Of a stretch of DNA of 64,000 bases, positions 1 to 10,408 are shown one piece after another. Each line of letters opens with the position of its first letter. Positions within the stretch are counted from its first letter, which is position 1. A program made the position numbers and the translations under genes. The notes below the pieces were generated by a model, which was not told the DNA's origin, did no database searches, and was given only the letters and a program-made list of their open reading frames with translations. This stretch comes from Massospora cicadina (Eukaryota; Entomophthoromycota; Entomophthoromycetes; Entomophthorales; Entomophthoraceae), in contig JAKSZP010012274.1 of assembly GCA_022478985.1 (NCBI GenBank), positions 1 through 64,000 of the forward strand, given 5' to 3'.

Positions 1-52
1 TTTCATTATGTACAACATGAAACTCCGTTGCAAAGCACGGGTATTCTGCTAG
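1..52 (+). mobile_element. Helitron-like 3' terminus
   Basis: Positions 25-40 form a short hairpin (CCG-T-TGC, loop AAA, GCA-CGG). It is followed by 8 nt and then CTAG at 49-52, with T as the next base. A 3' hairpin about 8-12 nt before CTRR, with T downstream, is the known end of Helitron rolling-circle transposons. Only the end is in the window; the body lies to the left. No Rep/helicase coding is visible. Confidence 0.55.
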
Positions 53-69
53 TTATATATATATATATG

Positions 70-306
70 CCTCCCGAGTTCGATCCCGGTAATGGACTTT
101 GGGTAGGGGACAATTTTGACTGTGTTGGTTTTGCGCGCCAATGCCCCAAACCGAGATAGCGAATAGCAAAGGTGGTCCATGGAGTTCCTGGCCTATCATA
201 CGCCGCGCATGGAGGTTTTCCAGGTTTTATCCTCCTTTACCATTTTCTTCACTTCCCTAATCGGTGCGGATCGTCCCCAGGTTGGCCCACCTCGAATAAA
301 ATTAGA
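70..306 (+). mobile_element. SINE family 1, copy 1 (5'-truncated)
   Basis: A tRNA-derived retroposon. It starts inside the tRNA-like head just before a B-box-like GAGTTCGATCCC (76-87). It continues through the family body and ends in the family tail CCCCAGGTTGGCCCACCTCG plus an A/T-rich end. Three other copies share this order (8631-8872, 32228-32515, 63156-63442). It lies between AT repeats (53-69 and 307-323), which probably hide the target duplication. The 5' third (A box) is missing relative to the 287-bp full-length copies. Confidence 0.75.
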
Positions 307-431
307 AATATATATATATATAGATACATGCTATGGTTTGAATCTAATGATGTATCTTTTCTTAAATGCGTACTCACCTGAAAGTTTTTATTGGGTATAC
401 TTAACCCGAGGTTAGCTCATCTTGAGTACTA

Positions 432-521
432 TTAACCCTTTGCACTCAATTTATTTTCAAAGTTGTTGGGTGTCAACTTGTATTGTCACCTCCAGCGTGA
501 CATACGAGTGCAAAGGGTTAA
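432..521. mobile_element. piggyBac-like MITE, 90 bp with TTAA sites
   Basis: TTAACCCTTTGCACTC at 432-447 is repeated as a perfect inverted copy, GAGTGCAAAGGGTTAA, at 506-521. A TTAA target and termini beginning CCCTTTG are typical of piggyBac-superfamily elements. The core is only about 58 bp and noncoding, so this is a non-autonomous miniature element. Confidence 0.7.
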
Positions 522-626
522 TTAGAAATTTACTTTTTTCATAAGTACTGAAAAATAATTTTTAGGCTAGATACTTAAAACTAAGAGTGATATTTCTAAA
601 TAATTAAAAGCATTTTGTAAAAAAAA

Positions 627-967
627 TTGGGAAAAAAGAACCTCCTTTAAAAAAAGCTCTAAAAAGTATGAAATAATCGAGAAATTAAGCCTACTCAATA
701 AAACCCCTTTTGAAATCAGCGCCATATTTTAATCTGAATTATAGAATTTTGCTCACAAATACAAATTATATCTTATGTCTGGATTGGGTCCAAGTGTAAA
801 CTATAAGCATCTTAATATAAATAGTACTGAGTATATAAATTATAAATGGCTATTATAAGTGTTAAATATGGCGCCGACTTCAAAAAAGGGTTTTATTGAG
901 TAGGCTTAATTTCTCGATTATTTCATACTTTTTAGAGCTTTTTTTAAAGGAGGTTCTTTTTTCCCAA
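627..967. mobile_element. 341-bp fold-back MITE with ~100-bp inverted repeats
   Basis: Positions 627-728 and 864-967 are inverted repeats of about 100 bp with only a few mismatches, separated by a 135-bp AT-rich spacer. The arms begin TTGGGAAAAAAGAACC and end GGCGCCATATTT (right-arm version; the left arm has AGCGCC). Nothing is coded. Weaker pairing continues a few bases outward, so the true ends may lie nearer 617 and 977. A clear target duplication was not found. Confidence 0.7.
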
Positions 968-1152
968 AAACCTTTACTCCCAGCTCTTTTCCCCTAAAAA
1001 ATTAGTGTATTTTTAAAATTAGCTCTTTTTCCTACTTTTATTAAATATTACTATCTTTATATATCCTTTTTGACCCCTTACTTTTTCTCCAAAAATAAAA
1101 CTCATTGTATATATTTTATATATAGTATCTTATAAACAAATATTCTAATAAC

Positions 1153-1405
1153 TCATTTTTTTAAATTTAGTTGGTTTTATTGGTCAAATTATACTAAAGT
1201 TACAGATCACCATCTACAATACTCATTTTATTAAATTTAGATGATTTTATTGGTCAACGTATGCCAAATTTACTGATCCCATCTACAGTAATTCATTTTA
1301 TTAGATTTGGTTGCTTTTAATAATCAATCTAAGTAAATTTATTGATCGCTATCTAAAATAATCCATTTTATTAAATTTAGATGATTTTATTGGTCAAATT
1401 ATGCA
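1153..1405. repeat. Tandem array, locus 1 (~70-bp unit)
   Basis: About 3.6 copies of a 70-bp AT-rich unit built around TTAAATTTAGATGATTTTATTGG, quoted here in part only as TCATTTTATTAAATTTAG, then TTTTATTGGTCAA, then a GATCNCCATCTACAAT-like end. The same unit and the same right-hand unique flank recur at 4838-5310, so the array is part of a dispersed element rather than a simple satellite. Confidence 0.7.
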
Positions 1406-1800
1406 GAAACGATAGCCTCTATAATGATTTAAGCTCGTCCCGCTATGAGCTCATACTGACTGAATTTTGAACATGCCCCAGCCATAGGACATATCAAAAG
1501 TGCCTTGAAGCTATCGCTTCACCGATGCCGGAAAACGTTTATCCGGGGTTGTGTTAGTCCCACAAGTATCTATCGCTTCCGAGCCCATTTTGATATAATT
1601 TACTAAATTAATAGGCTTATACTTGCCCAATACTTACAAAAGTAAAATGGGACCTAAGTTGGAGCATCATCGATTTTTGGAGATGATCATCCAAATCGGT
1701 CCAGTATTTTCAGAGTTATGCGTGAACAAACATCTAAAAAAACATACAGGTCGAATTTAGAACCTTCTCCTTTCTCAAAGTCGGTTAAAAATTGAAGTTG
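1406..1800. repeat. Decayed dispersed-repeat sequence, unclassified
   Basis: Positions 1406-1495 match the segment that follows the second tandem array (5215-5310; shared string CAGCCATAGGACATAT). Positions 1690-1800 contain phrases such as AAATCGGTCCAG and AAAGTCGGTTAAA, which resemble conserved 3' regions of animal and fungal transposons (recollection, not searched). No ORF is visible and the ends cannot be defined. Confidence 0.35.
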
Positions 1801-1904
1801 ATTGAATTCTATTTTTATCATGTGCTAAATACGAATTTTTATAGCGATAGTTAATGTGTAAATTTAACTTTAAATAGCTATGATAAAACAATTCGTAATG
1901 TTTT

Positions 1905-1924
1905 TTTTAGTACTAGATGGTCCC
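1905..1924 (-). mobile_element. Micro-retroinsertion A (20 bp) with 17-bp target duplication
   Basis: On the minus strand it reads GGGACCATCTAGTACT followed by an A run. The 17-mer ACAATTCGTAATGTTTT occurs immediately on both sides (1888-1904 and 1925-1941). The insert lies about 65 nt beyond the stop codon of the minus-strand RING gene, next to its AATAAA, so it is probably in or just past the 3' UTR. Confidence 0.85.
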
Positions 1925-1938
1925 ACAATTCGTAATGT

Positions 1939-1944
1939 TTTATT
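1939..1944 (-). terminator. Putative polyadenylation signal of the RING gene
   Basis: AATAAA on the minus strand, about 45 nt downstream of the stop codon at 1989-1991. It overlaps the inner copy of the micro-insertion's target duplication. Confidence 0.4.
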
Positions 1945-1988
1945 GGAATAAAAAGTGTGGATCATATGCGCCTTAAAAATCAAATATC

Positions 1989-3386
1989 CTATAAAAACCC
2001 AGGGGTTTTTCTTGAGAAAAGCTCTTGTTGATATTTTTCTATTTCTTGTATATCAATCTCAAGTTCATTACATAGTTCATCTAAGGCTTAGATAAAAAAT
2101 AACTCATAGTATATACCTTCGTTATTTTTGCTGTAATTATTTTCAAATTTCGCTTGAGAACGAAGCAGATCATCTTTTGCCGGTAATGATTCTATTTTAA
2201 AATTAGTATTGCTATAATTCATAATACTTCTACCTATTCTCCTTCTTGCACGTATACCATCTGTTTCTGCATACATAGCTTCTTCTTATGTTTTTAAGTT
2301 AACACTAAAATTAATTTTACTCATGTGGTTATATTTAGTATGAGAATCCATATTTATCTTAAAATCATTATAATGTAGCTTATTGCTTGGTAAACCATTA
2401 CTTCTATTTAATTCTTTATGAAATTTTGATGATAGAGAATTCAAATTGTCAAAGTCTACATTTAGTATGTACTAACTATTTACATGAGCTTTTTGTAACC
2501 AATTCCTCTTTTTTGTTTAGGCTATAATAATTTAGTTAATTTAATATGACTGAATGAGTTTTCATGGCTCTTTTAATTGATTAAAAATAGTTATTTTTTA
2601 AGCTTGCTATAATCTTTACTTATAAATAAATTGGTACTAAAATATGTATATATAGTTATTTGCCGCTCTTTGATTCGAAAACGCTTTTACTATTAAAAAC
2701 TACATTTTACCTTTCACGCGGTTCTAAATTATTGAACGAGCTATATTTTTCATTTAATAGTTGGTTTTTGAGATTGTGGTTTTCAGATTCAAGATCATGC
2801 ACTTTCCTAAAAATTATTATAAAATATGGATATTGACCTTTTAAGTTTTTGGGACTCTTTGGCTATAGCTCTAAACTTTCTTATTTCTTCATTACAAAGC
2901 TCAACTCTCTTTTTAAGTTCATCAATAACTTGTTCCCGGCTTTCAACTTGAAACTACCCTTTTAGCTTACTTGTTGTTTTTTACATTAACAGTTTCAAGA
3001 AGATTTTTAATTATATCTGAGACAGGCGAAAATGGACTGTTCTTCACTTGTGATTCCTTTAAGACTTACTCTCACATTTTGTTGTTCCTTTACCTTGGGA
3101 GCAATAAAAGAAAAGGAACACTCTGCTTCACAAACTGGACATCTTGTTATTTCTAGTTTACGATATGAGCTCGTTAGGCTACTCTCGATACAATAAAAAA
3201 GATACCTGAAAATTCATTAAATTGGAAGCACTTAGTGCAGATGATGTGTTTGCATTCTAGTAAGAAAAAATTTATTTGTATCTCATTTTTCAGGTTTAAG
3301 AGCTTGCATTTTGTGCACATTAAGGAGTTTTGAGTTGCACCATTTATTATCTGACATGATCTGTGGCTTGCTTTAACAACAGACAT
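1989..3386 (-). CDS. RING finger/coiled-coil protein, Zip3/HEI10/RNF212-like (nine exons)
   Basis: Joined exons (minus): 3386-3206, 3152-3094, 3056-2985, 2953-2838, 2806-2711, 2521-2484, 2455-2321, 2284-2117, 2080-1989. They sum to 957 nt, or 318 codons plus TAG, in frame throughout. All introns are GT-AG (53, 37, 31, 31, 189, 28, 36 and 36 nt). Several have CTAAC/TACTAA-type branch sites, for example GCCTAAC in intron 1. Residues 24-68 form a C3HC4 RING: C24, C27, C45, H47, C50, C53, C65, C68. Intron 1 splits the RING, and splicing restores the CPVC pair. Residues about 105-165 are heptad-rich coiled coil; the C-terminal half is polar with a basic patch (RARRRIGR). An N-terminal RING followed by a coiled coil in a ~300-aa protein is the plan of the meiotic SUMO/ubiquitin ligases Zip3, HEI10 and RNF212, which mark crossover sites on synapsed chromosomes. 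Family assignment is inference from architecture. Least certain are the 189-nt intron, which could hide a small exon, and intron 2. Met23 is an alternative start. Confidence 0.72.
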
Positions 3387-4126
3387 TTTGGTCTTTTTTC
3401 TACGTAATTTTAAGTGAGTTGTAGAAGCTTATTTTGAATTTCTTTTATATCGTAGAAGCATACAATCTTTATAACTATATTTAATAGAATTGTCTTGATA
3501 ATCTTTTTGCTAATTAAAAATATAAGCTTACATTGGTATCTGTTTACAAGTATATAAAACTATATATAGTGCATATAGTAGCTTTAGTCAACTACTGAAA
3601 GTCTTTATCCAATATGTACGCCCCTAAGTAAAAGTTATGCTTTCACTTTATTTTGAAATTATTAATTTGAGGTTTTGTGTGATTATTAGTGTGGTTAATT
3701 AGCCATAATTAATATTTCAATGCATTTTTTACTTAGTTGATTATTTTCTAAGAACTCATTTAATTACCAATAAATAGAAATAATTTGTTTTTAGCTATAA
3801 TAAGTTATAAGCTTATAATACTATAAAAACTAAAATTAGGTAAGCTAATACTATGAGAATCACAAAATCTTTAAATGGAGAGCTTGATAGTTAATTTTTA
3901 AAGTTTTGACTAATAATACCATGTAAACCTAGATTCTAGCTATCATAAAAGCCTGCAACTTAAGAGTTGTGAATATATCTAAATACAAATTTTTAGGCCA
4001 ATTATTTTTCTAGTTCTAGTAATCCTAATCATTTGTTTGCTTATTATAGCTTTTTAATAAGTTTATCTTTTACAAATCATTTCTGTTTAAGACAAAGAAA
4101 GTTTTTTCTAAAATTTTTATATCTTA
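3387..4126. other. AT-rich intergenic sequence upstream of the RING gene
   Basis: No ORF, tRNA or repeat boundary recognised. It presumably holds the promoter of the minus-strand gene, but no defined element can be named. Confidence 0.5.
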
Positions 4127-4837
4127 CTAGCCAATCTACCTAGCTTCGCTTGGGTTTATAATTTACCAGATGATTATAATCAATTATTCTAATTTTTATT
4201 TTGGTAGATGGCCATCAATAAGTTCAGAAACCATCAAATTTATTGAATATTCCAGCCACCAACCACTTGATTAAAATCAATTAAAACTATCAATTATATA
4301 AATTATTAATTGTTAGCCAAAACTAATGATACTACAAATTAACCAAAAATTATCAACACTTAACTAAAACCAATTGTTGAACTTATAAAGCAAATTAAAA
4401 ACTGCCAACTGATTATCAAAACCTATTTTATTTTTTAAAAATGATTCAAGTTTTACCTTATGGTAAAAACTTAAGTGCATGATATATGCCTTATAGCTAA
4501 AGGTTGTTAAAAACTTTCTTAACATTTTATCTACTGTTATAATAGGATACTAATGTTTTTTGTCATTTAACTTTCAAAAGAAAATATACCTGAGATGGTA
4601 AGATTACTTAAGTAATGGTTGGATTAGCCTAACCAAAACTGTGTATGACAGCAGGCTAGTAGCTGGTAGATAGATTCAAATTTATTTAATTTATATTAAA
4701 TTAGATAGCATTTTAGTTGTGGTGGTTTAGGAAATTATCTTATAAATAAATTATTATAAATGCATGTTTATTTTCAACATCTACTCCTAGACTATTTACC
4801 AATCTCAGATTAACCTGATACAAATTTTCTATGAAAC
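4127..4837 (-). mobile_element. Helitron-like 3' terminus and subterminal region
   Basis: Read on the minus strand, a short imperfect hairpin (CCCAAGC-GAA-GCTAGG, plus-strand 4139-4154) is followed by 8 nt and CTAG (4127-4130), then T. This repeats the layout at 25-52. The AT-rich sequence to the right (4160-4400) resembles, in reverse complement, the region before the third hairpin at 22416-22443. That suggests related non-autonomous elements. The 5' end was not located. Confidence 0.45.
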
Positions 4838-5225
4838 ATATATATAGTTATTTAGTTGACTTGATTAGTACAATATTTCAGGTATAAAATTGCCAGTTTT
4901 TACTTATTTAGTTTTTATTATTTAGTTGATTTTATCAGTCAATTATAAAGTAAACTTTCAGATATCTATCTATATTACCTAATTTTATTTATTTGGTTGA
5001 TTTAATTGGTCAATATATTATTAGTTTTACTGATGGCCATCTACAATTTCTCATTTTAGATTTAGTTAATTTTTAGGTCACTCTATAATAAAATTACTGA
5101 TCACCATCTATAATAACTCATTTTAAATCTAGTTATTTAATTGGTCAATCTATAATAAAATTACTGATTGCAATCTATATTAATTCATTTTAAATTTAGT
5201 TGATTTTATTGGACAACCTATGCAA
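4838..5225. repeat. Tandem array, locus 2 (~66-70 bp unit)
   Basis: About five to six decayed copies of the unit seen at 1153-1405 (TTTAGTTGATTTTATTGGTCAA, quoted only as TTTAGTTGATTTTATTGG, then a GATCACCATCTATAATAA end). It is followed by the same unique flank (5226-5310). Copies are more diverged than at locus 1. Confidence 0.65.
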
Positions 5226-5381
5226 AAATGAACCACACCCATAATAATTTAAGCTTGTCATGATATGATCTCATACTTGCCTTGATTTTAAACATACTCC
5301 CCAGCCATAGGACATATATCATATCAAAAAATGCTATATTATTAATTGAATAATAATAAGGGGAAAGGGGGGAAATTATTT

Positions 5382-5465
5382 TTTCTAGCCAGAAAAGGTT
5401 TCAAACCTGTTATGGCATTTTTATACCACCTTAGTTTATAGTTACAGGTTGAGCAATTACACCTA
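5382..5465 (-). mobile_element. SINE family 2 head fragment
   Basis: On the minus strand this is a tRNA-like head with B-box GGTTTGAAACC (5397-5407) followed by CTGGCTAGAAAAA, as in the complete family-2 copy at 13095-13226. The A-box side reads TGTAATTGCTCAACCTG. The tail is lost or too diverged to recognise. Confidence 0.45.
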
Positions 5466-6458
5466 GTTATTATCAAAAACCTATGAGCCTATTAATTTAT
5501 ATAGATAATGGAATTGATGACATATACAAGCACTTTTATATTATATATATTAAATAATAATATTATTTAAAAAATGGTATTGTGATATATCATTTTACTA
5601 GGATAGATTTATATAAAGTCTAATTAGTATAAGTCAAATCACCTAAAATTAAGTATTGTTGCTCATATTCTAAGAACTCTTTGTTGATACTTATTTTTGG
5701 AAAAGACTTTTATTATCACTCTGCATTATTTTCTTGTTATCACTAATAACTTGCAAATAATAATAAGCTTCAAAGGATATAAAAAGTAGCTATATAGTAG
5801 CAAGTGATAGTATAAAAAGGGTTAAAAGTTAGATTTAGAGACAAGTAGGTTAATTTCTATTAAAGAAATTTAGTAAAGAAGTGAAGATAAAGTGAATATA
5901 ATCTTATGATGATGTTTGTAATGATACTGCCAGCCAAATAATTCTCAATGTATCAAAGTAAAGTAATTTTTTATTTTAAAGTTATCATTTTTCAGAAATC
6001 AATTAAAACTAAAATCAAACTTTGGTATTTAGGGCATATATTAAAATATAAGATCTATGTATGGTAAGTAGATACATTATACATTTATATAAATTAGACT
6101 ATACAAGTAGATTTTATACTAGACCTATCAATTTTTAAGCCAAAAATAGTTAAAGTTAGATTCTGCTAAAAAGTATATATATACCAAAAATACTATATTT
6201 TATATACTAAGTATTAGTATAACTAGCTGATAATTATATTGTTTAGTCTTTTTGCATATCACTTTTCAATAAGCTATGATGAAAGCTATCAATAATAACA
6301 TTTTTATCTATAACTTATAATGATAAATCAATAGTATAACAATTAAAAAATCCATAAGGATAAAATGCTTATTGATTAAGTCTATACTAGATAATTCAGG
6401 TTGTTAGATTCACTTAAGTCACTAGGAAACTGGTCCCAAGTTCTAAATCATTTATAAT
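5466..6458. other. AT-rich intergenic sequence
   Basis: Very low GC with runs of TA and AAT. No coding segment, repeat boundary or RNA gene recognised. Confidence 0.5.
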
Positions 6459-6475
6459 AATATTAATAAATGTAA

Positions 6476-8424
6476 TTTTCTTTCCGTTCAATCTCACTCT
6501 GAGAAAATTTTATTAAAAAAGTGTTTAATTTTCTACTGCTGTCTGGCCACAACTACTTCTTAAAAAATGTCTGCAGATCCACCACCTGCTGCTCCAATGT
6601 GAGGTAGCTCTCCACTGCCTAGCGTTTTCTGCCCTATGGGCAAATGCGTTTGTATGGGGTCAAATAGCCCACTATCTTTTACAGGCTATTTTGTCCCCCT
6701 ACAGAACTTAGTGCTCCACCTGGCACATATCCACTTTTCTTGCCTCCATCCTCTAGCCCTACCTCATTCCAATATCCAATTTTGCCTAAGAGTTGACTAC
6801 AGGCATTTGCTCCCATATGTGACAAAGCAATTAACAAAGTAGCTACAGCTGTATTTGCACCAGCTGGTTTTATTGATTTCTGCTCATCTAAGGGCTATTT
6901 TGATGTTGATTTTCAAATGGAGGAGGATGTTCAGAAGCAGCTTCTACTCCTATAATTTACAGAAACACTCCAATCCTACCACCCAAACTTGCCTTCCTTC
7001 AGACACCACATTGTTGGTGTCCTTTGCATCCCTCCCATCTCACCTACCACCCCAGTTATTATATGATAAGTTGATGGTGGGGCTTCTGGATTATGAGACA
7101 CATCCCAACCTTGTCTTTGCTGTTTTTTCTGGAGCAGATTGTCTTGCTACCCTTGTTACTGCCACCATAATCCCACACCACCTTATCATAGCCTAAAAAA
7201 TCCACCCCCATGCTCATATTGCTGTGGCGCCTGAGCACACCTTTTGGGCTAGAGTGGATAATGGTTGCCAAATTTGTCCCCTCTGTTTCAGACTTGACTA
7301 TTCCAAAAAAATCCTGCCCCCAAGCCACTTCCTCAAGTGTAGCCTCTGAGCCATATTTGGCAGATTCTGAATGGGACATTTTGTTGCACTCTTCTGCTCA
7401 ATGTTCTTACTGAAGGGCCAGAGTGGGAAATTGGCTTTACCAAATCCACCCACATTATCCCACTTAATTTCACCCACACTAATAAGAACCTGGCCTGGAC
7501 TGCCATTCAAACCCAAACAGCCCATTTGATCTCTGCCCACCCAAAATCTCTATCCACTATTTCTGTGAACCAAAATCCACAGGAATTATTGGCCAAGATT
7601 GACAAACAGGTAATGTTGTCACCAATGAGGACTCCAATGAACCTCTTGACCTGCTCAATTGAGTTTGGGCCAAAATTTTACAACTCTAATTTTGACAAAT
7701 TCCCATCTTCTAAGTGATTCACTTCCAAATCCAATGCCATCCCCTGCCAAAGTGACCACAGCTCACCTTAGCAGCAGTGGCCTCACTCTATTGCCCAATT
7801 CTATGTAAAGAGGGCACAATCCATTTTTCAATTCCACCAGGGGCTGAGCATAGTCAAGTTCCCCCTGATTTCCCCAAAACAGCATAGTAGGAAATCACAA
7901 AATTGGCCACTGAAGCCACTAAAGCAGTCATGCATATGGCATAATTAGCAGATTTTTGACCCATCTGCAAAAATCACCTGACAAAGTCTCACCAAATTTT
8001 CCTAACTTCCCAAAGCCTGCATTCAAGCTGAACACCAAGTAGTGGAATTTGTTGAAGCTGTCTATCAAGCTGATCTTGAGGAAGGTAACCAACTTTTTGT
8101 CCACCTACATCCCCACCACGCTGATGCCCCCAAACCCTGGCTCTCCGCTTTTGTCCATTTATACAACTTCAATGATGATGATCAGCTGAATATGTATGTC
8201 AAAGCGCTGCCCAACCCCCCTCACCCTCTGCCATGGTGGGTTAGCAGTGTTCCACTGTCCTCCTGGTTGGAGTTTTATTTTGATTTTAGTTTTTTATTTG
8301 GTTGGTTTTTGGTTTTAATCCATTTGATTCTTTCACTCAGTTTTTTGTTCATTGAGTATTGGTAATGTCCATCCCCTGGTCAGTGTACCTCATATAAAAT
8401 TTAGAATTTAGAATTTAAAATTAA
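6476..8424 (+). mobile_element. ORF1-only LINE derivative (HAL1-like), full-length copy
   Basis: Bounded by a perfect 17-bp target duplication, AATATTAATAAATGTAA (6459-6475 and 8425-8441). It starts TTTTCTTTCC, as does the autonomous LINE (49063), and ends in the LINE-type tail with CCATCCCCTGGTCAG (8371-8385). It is a decayed gag-like ORF1 from ATG 6567: a Pro-rich N-terminus, a segment around 7000-7080 resembling the LINE ORF1 stretch at 49608-49680 (pattern SFxSLPSxLP), and a Cys-x2-Cys motif near 7280 (CPLC). Frames are broken by stops. No endonuclease or RT is present, and none would fit in 1.95 kb. It must have been mobilised in trans by a LINE. Confidence 0.75.
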
Positions 8425-8630
8425 AATATTAATAAATGTAAGAAAACTTGTTCTTTACTTTTAATACAAAAACAAACTCTAGTACCATTTAGCCCTAATA
8501 GATCAGCTGATATATTATGATAAAGTTTTATTACTATGCTATAGTTCGCTAAGTGTTTATATTAATTTTTAGGTTTAAAGTGTCAGCTCCAATATAGCTT
8601 ATAAAGTCTGCAGATATTATATTATATAAA

Positions 8631-8872
8631 CTGACTCCCTGAGTTTGATCCTGGTAGATAAACTTTGGGTAGGGGATGGTTATGACTGTGTTGGCGTTGT
8701 GCACCAATGCCCTGAACTGAGATAGCAAATAGCAAGGCAATCCATGGAGTTCCTGGACTATCATATTCACGCATGGAGGTTTTTCAGGTTTTATCCTCCT
8801 TTTCCATTTCTTCACTTCCCTTCATTGGTGCGGTATTGTCCCCAGGTTAGCCCACCTCAAATAAAATTTAAA
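8631..8872 (+). mobile_element. SINE family 1, copy 2
   Basis: A 242-bp copy starting just upstream of a B-box-like GAGTTTGATCCTGG. The family body and tail CCCCAGGTTAGCCCACCTC plus AATAAAATTTAAA follow. It is flanked by the 15-bp duplication ATTATATTATATAAA (8616-8630 and 8873-8887). The A-box part is missing, so this is a 5'-truncated insertion. Confidence 0.85.
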
Positions 8873-8887
8873 ATTATATTATATAAA

Positions 8888-10345
8888 AAATTCTATGATT
8901 CTTGATTTTTAATTAGTAAACTTGTGTTTATCATGGACAATCTTACTTACTGTTATAGCATGCTTAAGGTATCTTCTCTAATATATTAGTAAAGCTTGAT
9001 TGTCTAAGTTGTAATATTTTTTGCTTATATACATTTCTTTCATGATTTTGACTGGTTTATATTATATTAACTTATAAAGTTGTTAAGCTAATATGCCTGC
9101 TCAAAAAGCCCTTTTACACAAAACATCTCACTGCATAGGTAATGATTAGTTTCTTTTTACATATAATTCACTATTAGTATACTAGAAAACTGTTTAATTC
9201 AATGGACATAAAGTTAATATGTATGGCACCTTTTCTTTAATATTGGAATGTTAATAAAATAAATTTGCACTTAGATTACAAGGCACATTGTTTGTCAGAG
9301 CTGCAATTGTCATATCCTATTAAACTTAAATAGAATTCTGTATGAATACAATGTTAGCCACTGATACCTTGTTCATTAATACCAGTGAGGGCTATTTCTA
9401 AAGTTGAGGCCCTAAGGAGCGTTGCATCATTAAGTTGGTAGAATCAAACCTTAATTATGGCACAAAGAAAATACATAAGAATCAATAGAAACTAGTAACT
9501 GTAATGTTAGTTAAAATGATGTTAGGACTTATATTTATAGAAGCAGAGAATAATATTTTTTAAAGATAATCTACCCCTAACCTGCAATATTTTGTGAGAG
9601 ATGTTTTACAATGATAGGTCAAAACAAAGACATCACACCTTGTTGTTGTTTATAAAACGTTAATGAACTTAAATTGACAGGCAAGGGGTTAATACATTTA
9701 TAGATGCTTACATCTTTCAATACATCTGATCCATTTATATAACTCACATTTTAGTTTTATTATTAGAATTAAACACTTATTTAGTATTTACTTAAAAATC
9801 ACTAATATAATATAGTTTATACCCCTTTAAGTTGGGACCACCTAATATTAAAAATTATATTATTGTTTTAGGAACTTTTTTATAAAAATTGTTAGAATAG
9901 AGATTAACTCATCTTTATGCTTATTTTATGTTTAAGTTTTACAGTGGCCTTTAGTTAGATTAAAATTTGTATAAATCTAATTTTTTAAAGTTTAGTATTT
10001 GCACATTTCAGAAAAACTAATCTTAGTCTTCAAATATCAGATTTAATTTTTTACTTAGAACTTGCACTAACATAAACTAATTCTGTATTGATAAGTTTTT
10101 TTACAATAAGAAGTTTTACTAAAAACTTAGTATATAAATTACATATAGTATTGCATGTACTACTAGTTTTAAGATAGATATTAAAACATAAAAAACTTAC
10201 TTAATCCTAATAAAGCATCTACTTTTAGTATAAGTATATTACTTTTTTTATTAAAACAAACCATATAGTTCTATAAGCTTATATATCACTTGTCAACCTA
10301 TATAAATCTTTACAATATATAAAATTATCTATATATAATGAATGT
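8888..10345. other. AT-rich intergenic sequence with possible spliced coding
   Basis: No long ORF. Short open stretches next to GT/AG sites occur on both strands at 9090-9720: on the plus strand an ATG-led stretch at 9094-9139 ending at GTAATG, and on the minus strand a pair of segments joinable across a 51-nt GT-AG gap at 9367-9317. The strand and model could not be decided. Confidence 0.3.
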
Positions 10346-10363
10346 TCCTTTGTTTGTTTCTTT

Positions 10364-10408
10364 TTTTAGTACTAGATGGTCCCAACCCAAGAGGGGGATT
10401 CATCGATG
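10364..10408 (-). mobile_element. Micro-retroinsertion B (45 bp, longest copy) with 18-bp duplication
   Basis: The minus strand ends GGGACCATCTAGTACT plus A run and extends 25 nt further 5' (ATCGATGAATCCCCCTCTTG before GGTTG). The 18-mer TCCTTTGTTTGTTTCTTT flanks it (10346-10363 and 10409-10426). It is the only copy showing more of the donor sequence. Confidence 0.8.

Noticed and set aside
172..415. Overlapping 69- and 78-codon ORFs near the left edge
   Set aside because: They read through SINE family 1, and other copies of the SINE do not keep the frames.
1153..5225. CRISPR-like repeats
   Set aside because: Head-to-tail units without unique spacers, in a eukaryotic context.
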